Assembly (NCBI GenBank): GCA_018668475.1
Contig: JABJCZ010000344.1
Span: 1 to 7,366, forward strand
Origin: Alphaproteobacteria bacterium
GTDB lineage: Bacteria; Pseudomonadota; Alphaproteobacteria; UBA828
Direction: 5' to 3'
DNA: 7,366 bases
A program made the position numbers and the translations under genes. Below the pieces are notes generated by a model that did no database searches, was not told the DNA's origin, and saw only the letters and a list, made by a program, of their open reading frames with translations. Position 1 is the stretch's first letter, and every line of letters begins with the position of its first letter. Below, piece by piece: positions 1 through 5,922 of this stretch.

Positions 1-738
1 ATAGGCGCGGGTAAAGCGCACGGCATCGTGGCCTTCAAGAGCCAGAAATATGGCATCCGCATCTACCGAGATGACCCGCTGAACCAGCGGCGCAAATCGA
101 TTCCCGCCAATCGGAAGCCAATGACGAGCCGCAACACGGCCGCCCCGGTCACAAAACTCCGCTAGAAAGGCGAACACCTGAAAATACGGAAACGAATAGT
201 CCTCAGCGACCGTAATGATCCGACGAATGCCCCGTTTGTGGTACGCGTAGCTTCCCAGTCCGGCGAGCCATTGCGAAACATCGGCGGAAAACCGGAACAG
301 ATTGGGCGCGGCATCATACAGCGTCATATCTGGCGCAGCCGCGCTGCCATTGACGAAGGTTATGCTGGGTGTGCCGCGTGCGATGTCTCGCAGAATTACC
401 CCTTCAGCGCCGGTCAATGGCCCGACAATAATTTCAAGCTGGTCCTCGCCCATCAGTTTGGCGACCGCACGCGCCAACCCGTCGCTGGTGCCATCGGTAC
501 TTTCAATCACCAGTTCGATGGGTCGCCCGGAAACAGCGCCGTCAATCTCGGCCAGCGCGAGGTCCACGCCGCGCATGGCATCGCGGCCAAGAGCCTCATA
601 CGCACCATCGAGGGTGGCCAGCACGCCGATACGAATCGGCGCATCCTCCGCAATTGCGGCGCGGTCCGTCGTGCCCGGTAGCACACCGGTCATAACCAAC
701 GCAGCAAGCACGGCGGCGATGGCGCGAAAACGGTGCAT
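1..738 (-). CDS. ABC transporter substrate-binding protein, LivJ/AmiC type (Peripla_BP_6), 3' end outside window
   Basis: Seen: an open minus-strand frame of 246 codons runs off the left edge without a stop. It begins MHRFRAIAAVLAALVMTG, a basic n-region plus hydrophobic core, with a plausible AIA cleavage site near residue 30. The mature part starts IRIGVLATLDGAYEALG and continues GVDLALAEIDG, IIVGPLTGAEG and ITVAEDYSFPYF. This is the type I periplasmic-binding fold of LivJ, AmiC and the urea/short-amide binding proteins. Family knowledge: these proteins capture amino acids, amides, urea or aromatic acids for an ABC importer; AmiC is a cytoplasmic sensor, whereas this one has an export signal. 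About 110-150 residues should be missing at the C-terminus. An in-frame ATG at 771 adds 11 residues; neither start has a clear ribosome site, and I prefer 738 for its typical signal-peptide length. It is divergent from the aquaporin gene. The ligand is unknown; amides are a guess from neighbours. Confidence 0.88.
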   Translation of the reverse strand, partial: MHRFRAIAAVLAALVMTGVLPGTTDRAAIAEDAPIRIGVLATLDGAYEALGRDAMRGVDLALAEIDGAVSGRPIELVIESTDGTSDGLARAVAKLMGEDQLEIIVGPLTGAEGVILRDIARGTPSITFVNGSAAAPDMTLYDAAPNLFRFSADVSQWLAGLGSYAYHKRGIRRIITVAEDYSFPYFQVFAFLAEFCDRGGRVAARHWLPIGGNRFAPLVQRVISVDADAIFLALEGHDAVRFTRAY

Positions 739-829
739 GGGCTTGATAAATTGCGACAAAATCTTGATCATTAGCCGGCGGAGACTAGCGGCACATGGCC
801 CGACATGCCACCCTTCAATGGGGATCTCT

Positions 830-839
830 GGTGATCACC
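830..839. promoter_or_regulatory. 10-bp palindrome in the divergent intergenic region
   Basis: The bases GGTGATCACC form a perfect palindrome in the roughly 200-bp gap between the binding-protein gene and the aquaporin gene, which are transcribed apart. Its position would suit a shared operator, but a 10-bp palindrome can occur by chance, and I could not place convincing -35/-10 boxes for either gene in this gap. Confidence 0.22.
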
Positions 840-935
840 TAATTGATTTCCTATTGTCCTCTGGTTCAGTCACCGCCCGCATCAGGATAGGGTGACGGAC
901 GGCAAGAGCAAAAATAACTGGGCCGAGGCACCCTC

Positions 936-1634
936 ATGAGCACAGATACCCGACGACTGGACGACTGGCGCAAATACCTGTCCGAGTTCATCGGCACATT
1001 TACGATCGTGTTTTTTGCCGCTGGTTCATGGGTTGCAAGCGCGATGACAGACGGCAGCCTTGGTACAATCGGCCCGGGCATAATTTCCGGCCTCGGAATC
1101 ATGATCGTCATTTATGCCTTCGGCCACATTTCCGGCGCCCACGTGAACCCGGCCCTCTCTATCGCAGCGGCACTGATCGGCCATCACCCATGGCGCCTTG
1201 TACCGGGCTACGTCATTGCCCAAATGGGCGGCTCAGCGCTGGCTGGTATGTGCCTGCTCTGGGCGCTTGGCCTGCACGCCGATATGGGTGCAAACCAGCC
1301 TAACATCGCACTTGGGATCACGCCTCTTTCGGCACTGCTGATCGAGACATTCATGGCGTTTCTGCTGATGTGGGTGGTCGCAGGCGTTGGCCTCGATAAA
1401 CGGGCGCACGGCCCCTTTGCCGGTGTCGCGGTGGGCGCCGTCGTCGGCGTCGAAGTCATGCTGATGGCGCCGATCGCCGGCGCGGCCATGAACCCGGCGC
1501 GCGCCTTTGGGCCGCACCTTGCGCGCGGCAGTTTCGACTACTATTGGATATATATTGCAGGGCCGTTAATCGGCATGGCACTGGGCGCGTATGTCTACCG
1601 CTTCACTCACGCCCTCGGCAACCGGCCGGTCTGA
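936..1634 (+). CDS. Aquaporin / MIP-family membrane channel
   Basis: A 232-residue major intrinsic protein with six predicted membrane segments and both pore half-helices. The first NPA motif is at residues 71-73 in GHISGAHVNPA and the second at 186-188, followed by the conserved Arg189 in MNPARAFGP. The length is typical (AqpZ is about 231). The start is supported by GAGG at 925-928, seven bases before the ATG. Aligned by eye to AqpZ, the selectivity-filter positions are Ser51, Val174, Ala183 and Arg189, where AqpZ has Phe, His, Thr and Arg and GlpF has Trp, Gly, Phe and Arg. This suggests a wider, less polar pore than a strict water channel, so urea, ammonia, small amides or another small neutral solute is plausible (inference). 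It is divergent from a LivJ-type binding protein and convergent with the AAA ATPase gene, with only 15 bases between stops. It may take the channel role that AmiS has in ami operons. Confidence 0.93.
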   Translation: MSTDTRRLDDWRKYLSEFIGTFTIVFFAAGSWVASAMTDGSLGTIGPGIISGLGIMIVIYAFGHISGAHVNPALSIAAALIGHHPWRLVPGYVIAQMGGSALAGMCLLWALGLHADMGANQPNIALGITPLSALLIETFMAFLLMWVVAGVGLDKRAHGPFAGVAVGAVVGVEVMLMAPIAGAAMNPARAFGPHLARGSFDYYWIYIAGPLIGMALGAYVYRFTHALGNRPV

Positions 1635-1649
1635 TCGCCCGCGCAAAAA

Positions 1650-2885
1650 TCAATCCGCGGAATCTTTTATCTGCGTGCCCCAATCAGCGTAGTGGTGCAC
1701 GTCTTCGACCGTGGTATCGGCAACAAGATTGTCGAGGGACGGCGCGAAGTCCGAATGTTTGAGCGGGCGCGTCTGGATTTCGTAAGCCTGAATGCTTTTC
1801 AGCCCCTCATCCACCAGCGCCGGGATATCGGGGTTCATTTCCGCCAGCATGCGGGCGGTTACTTCCTTGCAGAGGCGCGCGACCTCACGGCCGGTAAGAC
1901 GTTCCGACTGCGTCGCAAGTTTGTCATACGAAAGCGAGCGGTGATCAACCGGCAGGCCCTTGGCTTCAAGATGGATGCGGAAAATTTCAGCGCGCGCAGC
2001 TTCATCGGGCAGTGAAATCAACGTACGTCGTTCAAATCGCGACAGGACGGCGGCGTCAAGGTCCCACGGCCGATTGGTTGCGCCGATGGTCATCACCAGA
2101 TTCCGCCGGCCTTTTTGCGCGAAACCGTCAATTTCGGAAAGGATCGCCGCCAGCATCTGTTGATGATGCAACTGGCCTTCTGCTCCGCGGCTTTTACACA
2201 GCGCGTCGAACTCATCAATAAAGATGATCGAGGGGCGGCCATCATTGGTAAATTTGCGTGCCACACGATAGAGCGTGCTAATCAGCTTGCCACTGTCACC
2301 TACCCACTTGCTGACAATCTGGCTGGATTTGACGTTAAAGAAAGTCGCGTTGAGCTTGTTGGCAATGGCACAGGCCATCAACGTTTTACCGGTGCCGGGC
2401 GGGCCATAGAACATGATGTTTCGCCAGCCCTCGACGTCCATGCCCTCAGGGATCTTCGCCATGGCGAGGCCGTAATGAAACTTCAGCTCTTCTTTCAGGT
2501 CGCGCAGGCCACCGATGCTGTCCCACTCGATCGTGCGCGGGGTATCGTCAATCAGCAACAGAATTTGCTGTTCCTGCAAATCGGAATCTTCATCCGAATA
2601 CGCAACTTCATCGAGCGGCATGTCGCTCGGCTTTATGCGAGCGCCATCTACCCGGCCGGTGGTCTCAAGAGATTTCGCCCGCAAGCGAAATTCGTTTGCC
2701 TTGATCGTCAATGTTCGGCGCTCACCATCATCGTCGACCATTTCGACGACCTGTTCAGCAAACTGCGCCGCTTTCTTGTAGCTCCGCGATGCATCGAGGA
2801 CCTTACCTGCCTGCATCCGGGTATTGGCTTCCGCAATCATGCGGTCCATTGACTTGAGAAGCGCGTCCGGGCCTTGCTGATTCAT
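1650..2885 (-). CDS. AAA ATPase of the Vps4/katanin type with MIT-like N-terminal domain (AmiB-like position)
   Basis: A 411-residue single-AAA protein. Residues about 5-76 form a charged helical region (KVLDASRSYKKAAQFAEQV) resembling the three-helix MIT domain of Vps4, spastin and katanin. A linker with acidic residues follows, then the AAA module from about residue 118: Walker A GPPGTGKT at 161-168, pore loop SKWVGDSGKL around 192-201, Walker B IFIDEFD at 221-227, sensor 1 GATNRP at 268-273, and arginine fingers in SRFERR at 282-287. The KWVG pore loop and RFERR are hallmarks of meiotic-clade AAA proteins, which thread or remodel protein substrates using ATP as hexamers. It is the last gene of the amidase block, 26 bases after the carrier gene, with only a weak ribosome site. 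In P. aeruginosa the amidase is followed by the ATPase AmiB, so a chaperone or assembly role for the amidase or the channel is a reasonable inference. The real substrate is not shown by the sequence. Confidence 0.9.
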   Translation of the reverse strand: MNQQGPDALLKSMDRMIAEANTRMQAGKVLDASRSYKKAAQFAEQVVEMVDDDGERRTLTIKANEFRLRAKSLETTGRVDGARIKPSDMPLDEVAYSDEDSDLQEQQILLLIDDTPRTIEWDSIGGLRDLKEELKFHYGLAMAKIPEGMDVEGWRNIMFYGPPGTGKTLMACAIANKLNATFFNVKSSQIVSKWVGDSGKLISTLYRVARKFTNDGRPSIIFIDEFDALCKSRGAEGQLHHQQMLAAILSEIDGFAQKGRRNLVMTIGATNRPWDLDAAVLSRFERRTLISLPDEAARAEIFRIHLEAKGLPVDHRSLSYDKLATQSERLTGREVARLCKEVTARMLAEMNPDIPALVDEGLKSIQAYEIQTRPLKHSDFAPSLDNLVADTTVEDVHHYADWGTQIKDSAD

Positions 2886-2911
2886 GTATCTGGTCCGTCT
2901 TCGGCTGGCGG

Positions 2912-3160
2912 TCAGGCCGGCGTAAAATCTATCAAGGGGTCGCCGACCTGCACTTCATCCTTGAGTGCCACCCGGATGTGGTTCACCACCCCGTCGGCAG
3001 GCGCAATGATCTCTGAAACAACTTTGTAATATTCAATAGTCATCAACAACTGCTCGCCAGTCACGTGCTCCCCGTCAGCGACAAGGATGTCAGTAACGAC
3101 CAGGTCATAGGCGTTCTTGGACGCACAATGGGCATCAATAGTCTGGGACGAGACGGCCAT
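2912..3160 (-). CDS. Small free-standing lipoyl/biotinyl-type carrier domain protein
   Basis: An 82-residue protein that is essentially one lipoyl/biotinyl (hammerhead) domain. It reads YDLVVTDILVADGEHVTGEQ, then LLMTIEYYKVVSEIIAPADG, then VVNHIRVALKDEVQVGDPLIDF. The candidate modified lysine is Lys46, at the hairpin turn where lipoyl domains have ETDK and biotin carriers have AMKM; here it is EYYK. The APADGVV strand and the closing VGDPLIDF are typical of the fold. The ATG at 3160 was chosen because AGGAGGT lies nine bases upstream; a GTG at 3193 would add 11 residues but lies inside a hairpin arm. The gene sits between amidase and AAA ATPase, in the same direction. No E1, E2 catalytic, carboxylase or ligase domain is encoded in the window, so its partner is unknown. 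It may carry lipoate or biotin, or serve only as a folding or targeting module. Confidence 0.85.
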   Translation of the reverse strand: MAVSSQTIDAHCASKNAYDLVVTDILVADGEHVTGEQLLMTIEYYKVVSEIIAPADGVVNHIRVALKDEVQVGDPLIDFTPA

Positions 3161-3182
3161 CGACCGGTGACCTCCTGAAACC

Positions 3183-3218
3183 TGCGTGGCCACTCGGCGG
3201 CTGCCGAGTGGCCACGCA
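3183..3218. repeat. Perfect inverted repeat (16-bp stem, 4-base loop) between amidase and carrier genes
   Basis: The arm TGCGTGGCCACTCGGC at 3183-3198 is exactly complementary to 3203-3218, with loop GGCT between. In the minus-strand transcript it would fold into a very stable GC-rich hairpin, starting 20 bases after the amidase stop codon and ending just before the AGGAGGT site of the carrier gene. No run of T follows it on the minus strand, so it is not a standard intrinsic terminator. An RNA-stabilising intercistronic element that keeps amidase message levels above those of the downstream genes is more likely; partial termination is possible. Confidence 0.65.
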
Positions 3219-3238
3219 TTTACTCGAAATCAGGCGTG

Positions 3239-4261
3239 TCAGGAAGACGCGCCGATTTTAGCTGCAGCCGGCGGAGGCGCAATTTTGGCCGTCGTCGCTT
3301 TTGCCGGATTGTCGTGATCGCGGGTCAACATCTCCACGTCATCACGTGCGCCTTCGGGATCATTGATCCACTTCTCATAGAACTCGAACGGGTTCTTCGC
3401 GTGGCCGCCCGGCTCGGATGTGAAGCCACGGTGCAACAGGTTGTACAGGTGGTTCTCAGCCGTCCAGTTGCGCCGGGCATCGCGAATTGTAGTCAACGAC
3501 AGCGTGGCATAAGTCGCTTCGTCTGGCCCGGTTCCGCATTCCGCCAAAACACTGCCGTCAAAATCGACAATGTTGGAGTGGCCGAAATAGGAGTAGACGA
3601 GATCACGGCCAGCCATATTGGCGACCGCGACATAGGCTAGGTTCTCCCATGCCCGAACCTGGGCGATCATGCGCTGTTGTTCCTTTGACGGGTACATGTA
3701 GCCCTGGATACGCACCACCAGTTCGGCACCCTTCATGACCGTGTCGCGGACAATCTCGGGCATGTTGCAGTCGTAGCAGATGGTGCCACCGATCATCAGG
3801 CCCTTCGGGCCCTCGGCAACTGCGGTTTCATGGCCGGCAGTCCATGGCTCCTGCGGGGTCCAGGGGAAAATCTTGCGGTAGGTCATCGCGAGATCGCCCT
3901 GATCGTCGATCATCACCAGCGTATTGTATGGGTTGAGCCCATCGGGATGCTCTTCGCCGGTCAGCGAGAAAACGCCGAAAACGCCGTTTTTCTTGCACGC
4001 CTCAGAGAAGATTTGCACCTCGTCGCCGCCAAGCGTCGTCGTCAGGTCAGACCACTTGGTCGGGTGAAAGCCCTGCGTTGTGTATTCCGGAAACACGATG
4101 AGATCGAGACCGGGATACCCCCGCTTCATTCCTTCGACAAAATTGGCAATGTTCTTACAGTTGTCCAAAACCTGCGCCTTAGTCTCAACAACGGGCACCC
4201 TGTAATTGACAACGCCAACGCCGACGGCGTCATCACTCGATGAAATTGATCCCTGTGGCAT
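3239..4261 (-). CDS. amiE: Aliphatic amidase (AmiE-like, nitrilase superfamily)
   Basis: A 340-residue enzyme that should hydrolyse a short-chain amide to the carboxylate and ammonia in the cytoplasm. The whole chain follows the aliphatic amidase/formamidase pattern: GSISSSDDAVGVGVVNY at the N-terminus, Glu59 in VFPEY, Lys130 in TYRKIFPW, a second Glu138 in PQEPW, and nucleophile Cys162 in GTICYDCNMPE. These match the Glu-Lys-Cys triad plus structural Glu of the family. The segment IQGYMYPSKEQQ and the C-terminal NPFEFYEKWINDPEGARDDV resemble AmiE, whereas KRGYPGLDLIVFPEYTTQG and SEPGGH are closer to formamidase AmiF. Substrate preference is therefore uncertain. The last 20-25 residues are an Ala/Pro/Lys tail. 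The start is firm: GAGGAGG lies seven bases before the ATG. A 171-base leader separates it from the upstream hydrolase gene, so it may have its own promoter. Carrier and AAA ATPase genes follow in the same direction. Confidence 0.92.
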   Translation of the reverse strand: MPQGSISSSDDAVGVGVVNYRVPVVETKAQVLDNCKNIANFVEGMKRGYPGLDLIVFPEYTTQGFHPTKWSDLTTTLGGDEVQIFSEACKKNGVFGVFSLTGEEHPDGLNPYNTLVMIDDQGDLAMTYRKIFPWTPQEPWTAGHETAVAEGPKGLMIGGTICYDCNMPEIVRDTVMKGAELVVRIQGYMYPSKEQQRMIAQVRAWENLAYVAVANMAGRDLVYSYFGHSNIVDFDGSVLAECGTGPDEATYATLSLTTIRDARRNWTAENHLYNLLHRGFTSEPGGHAKNPFEFYEKWINDPEGARDDVEMLTRDHDNPAKATTAKIAPPPAAAKIGASS

Positions 4262-4432
4262 GAAACGTCCTCCTCAATCAAACCTATGTTTTGTTACCAA
4301 ATTAAATAACAGCGACCCACCAGTTCGCCAATGGCCGTTCGGGTATCCTGTTTTATTACATGCAAATCCGCTCATCCTCCACCCCCGGTCAACTACAGTG
4401 CTGCCAAGCATGTCCGCCAAGGCCCCTGTAGC

Positions 4433-5668
4433 TCACTTTTTATCAGCGTTTTTGACCCATTTCACCATCAGGGTATTTGATGGCAATGTTTCATCAACGA
4501 GCTTCTTCGCCGTCTCGATGCCGGCAATCGGCAAGCCGGTCGGGTCCAACACACCGATCTGCACCAGCACAGAAGCCTGATCCCAATAGATGTGCTCATT
4601 ATAGAGTTTTCCCCCACGAAAGCAGACCACCGCGATCAATGGAATCTCGACATATTTTCCAGTCGGCGCGATGCCCGGCAGCATCCAGTCGATCTCACTG
4701 GTATGGGTAAAACAGAAGAGAAGTTCATCGACGACCCGATCCGCGCCGATGGTCCGGGAAATCGGGATCAGCTTCGTGTCTTCGGGGTTCGAGTGGATGA
4801 AGTGATTGGCGTAAAACTGCTCGAGGTCCGTGTAGCCCACGCCGCCGGTCATGGTCGGGATATGGTTTACATAGGGTTCCGACACCATTGTCCCCATGGT
4901 GTCGTCAACATTGCGGGTCCCAAATTCATACTCGCAATGTTTGTCCCAAAGCTCCGACAAGTTGAAGTGCGGGCCCATGATGCGCCGGAATAAAGCGATT
5001 GAGCGCGAATGCGCCATCATGGTCGCCGGCTTGTTGTAAGTGTCACGGGTGGTATTGGCGAAAGCGTGGCCAACATCCGGATAGACGTAAATTTCAATTT
5101 CGTTGCGACCGGCGAAAGCAGCCTGCACCTGCTCAACAGCTGCCATGGGCACGAATTCATCGCCCGCCGCAAAATGGTAGACGACAGGACACTTGATGGA
5201 CGGCACGAGGTCGATCGCTTGCTCAATACCAACACCGTAATACGACACGCCGCAATCAATATCAGCACCGGCGGCGGCCAGATGAACGAGTTTGCCGCCG
5301 AGGCAATAGCCCAGCGCCCCGATCCGACCCTTGCATGCGGGCAGTGCCCGAAGGGCCGCAACCGACGATGCCATGTCGTCAACGGCGCGCGCCTCATCAA
5401 AGCGGCCATAGAGGTCTAAAGCTTTTTTGAACCCGGCCTCGTCGTGGCCCAGTTCGACGCCCGGCTCAAGCCGCCAGAACATGTCCGGCGCCAGGACGAC
5501 ATAGCCCTCTTCCGCATAGTAGTCCGCGAGTTCGCGGATGTTCGCGTTGACACCGAAAATCTCTTGCAGCAACAGGATACCTGGGCCGCTGCCGACCTCT
5601 GGTGTTGCTACGTACGCCCGAAAACTCCCGCCATCAACGGCGGAAATGTCGATCCACGTCCCTGCCAT
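4433..5668 (-). CDS. Dienelactone hydrolase fused to a C-terminal SnoaL/NTF2-like domain
   Basis: A 411-residue two-domain protein. Residues about 5-232 are an alpha/beta hydrolase of the dienelactone hydrolase family: LLLQEIFGVNANIRE with Glu36, nucleophile elbow GYCLGGK with Cys122, acid Asp170 in AAGDEFVP, and His201 in PDVGHAFAN. These correspond to the Cys-Asp-His triad and activating Glu of carboxymethylenebutenolidase. Residues about 238-380 resemble a SnoaL/NTF2-like cone (WDKHCEYEFGTRNVDD, GYTDLEQFYANHF, PLIAVVCFRGGKLYNEHIYW). A stand-alone dienelactone hydrolase is about 235 residues, so the extra domain is a true fusion and the frame is unbroken. It probably cleaves a lactone or activated ester; the second domain may bind, dehydrate or isomerise the product (inference). 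ATG at 5668 was preferred to an in-frame TTG at 5689 because it places the fold start normally; the ribosome site is weak. It heads the minus-strand block and is divergent from the PRISE gene. Confidence 0.9.
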   Translation of the reverse strand: MAGTWIDISAVDGGSFRAYVATPEVGSGPGILLLQEIFGVNANIRELADYYAEEGYVVLAPDMFWRLEPGVELGHDEAGFKKALDLYGRFDEARAVDDMASSVAALRALPACKGRIGALGYCLGGKLVHLAAAGADIDCGVSYYGVGIEQAIDLVPSIKCPVVYHFAAGDEFVPMAAVEQVQAAFAGRNEIEIYVYPDVGHAFANTTRDTYNKPATMMAHSRSIALFRRIMGPHFNLSELWDKHCEYEFGTRNVDDTMGTMVSEPYVNHIPTMTGGVGYTDLEQFYANHFIHSNPEDTKLIPISRTIGADRVVDELLFCFTHTSEIDWMLPGIAPTGKYVEIPLIAVVCFRGGKLYNEHIYWDQASVLVQIGVLDPTGLPIAGIETAKKLVDETLPSNTLMVKWVKNADKK

Positions 5669-5830
5669 ACCAATTGCGCCCCGCCTCAAATTTTATCTGC
5701 GAGCGCAACCAGCGCCCACAGCCTCCCAAAAAAATATTTTACACCTGAAACCTTTGCTGGCCAGCCGCATCTTCATTTGGCTCCGTCCGGGCACGAACAC
5801 AACGCAAATAGCCCGCATATTTCTTGCGGT

Positions 5831-5858
5831 TTGCGCACTCACGACACTGACATATAGT
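5831..5858 (+). promoter_or_regulatory. Putative promoter of the PRISE-type reductase gene
   Basis: TATAGT at 5853-5858 matches five of six bases of the -10 consensus. TTGCGC at 5831-5836 could act as a weak -35 box with a 16-base spacer. The expected transcription start would fall about 55-60 bases before the ATG at 5923, just ahead of the dyad at 5874-5895. The -35 match is poor, so this promoter would probably need an activator or be weak. Confidence 0.35.
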
Positions 5859-5873
5859 GCTGCCATTAATTTC

Positions 5874-5895
5874 CGTGTCTGCAACGTCAGACACG
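5874..5895. promoter_or_regulatory. Dyad CGTGTCTG-N6-CAGACACG, possible operator
   Basis: A perfect 8-bp inverted repeat with a 6-base spacer lies 15 bases after the putative -10 box and 27 bases before the ATG of the PRISE gene. Placement and 22-base size fit an operator for a dimeric repressor that would block early transcription. A hairpin in the 5' leader is the alternative. No regulator gene is present in the window to assign to it. Confidence 0.5.
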
Positions 5896-5922
5896 ATCAG
5901 CCATCCAGGGAGACATCAGACC

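Noticed and set aside
302..895. Plus-strand 197-codon frame over the left end
   Set aside because: It is rich in Ser, Arg and Ala without domain features and lies antisense to a clear substrate-binding protein.
1635..1649. Bidirectional terminator between the convergent aquaporin and ATPase genes
   Set aside because: The gap is only 15 bases and I see no stable stem with a T tract in either direction.
2115..2852. Long plus-strand open frame (245 codons) opposite the AAA ATPase
   Set aside because: It is the antisense shadow of a gene with full AAA motifs; its translation has no recognisable domain and its length comes from GC-rich codon structure.
3160..3193. N-terminal extension of the carrier protein from GTG at 3193
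   Set aside because: The extension lies in the hairpin arm and across the AGGAGGT ribosome site that serves the ATG at 3160.
3199..3240. Intrinsic terminator after the amidase gene
   Set aside because: The hairpin is strong but no U-run follows it on the transcribed strand, so it was called an inverted repeat only.
5693..5884. 63-codon minus-strand frame upstream of the hydrolase gene
   Set aside because: It needs a TTG start without a ribosome site, has no recognisable family, and overlaps the promoter and dyad region of the PRISE gene.
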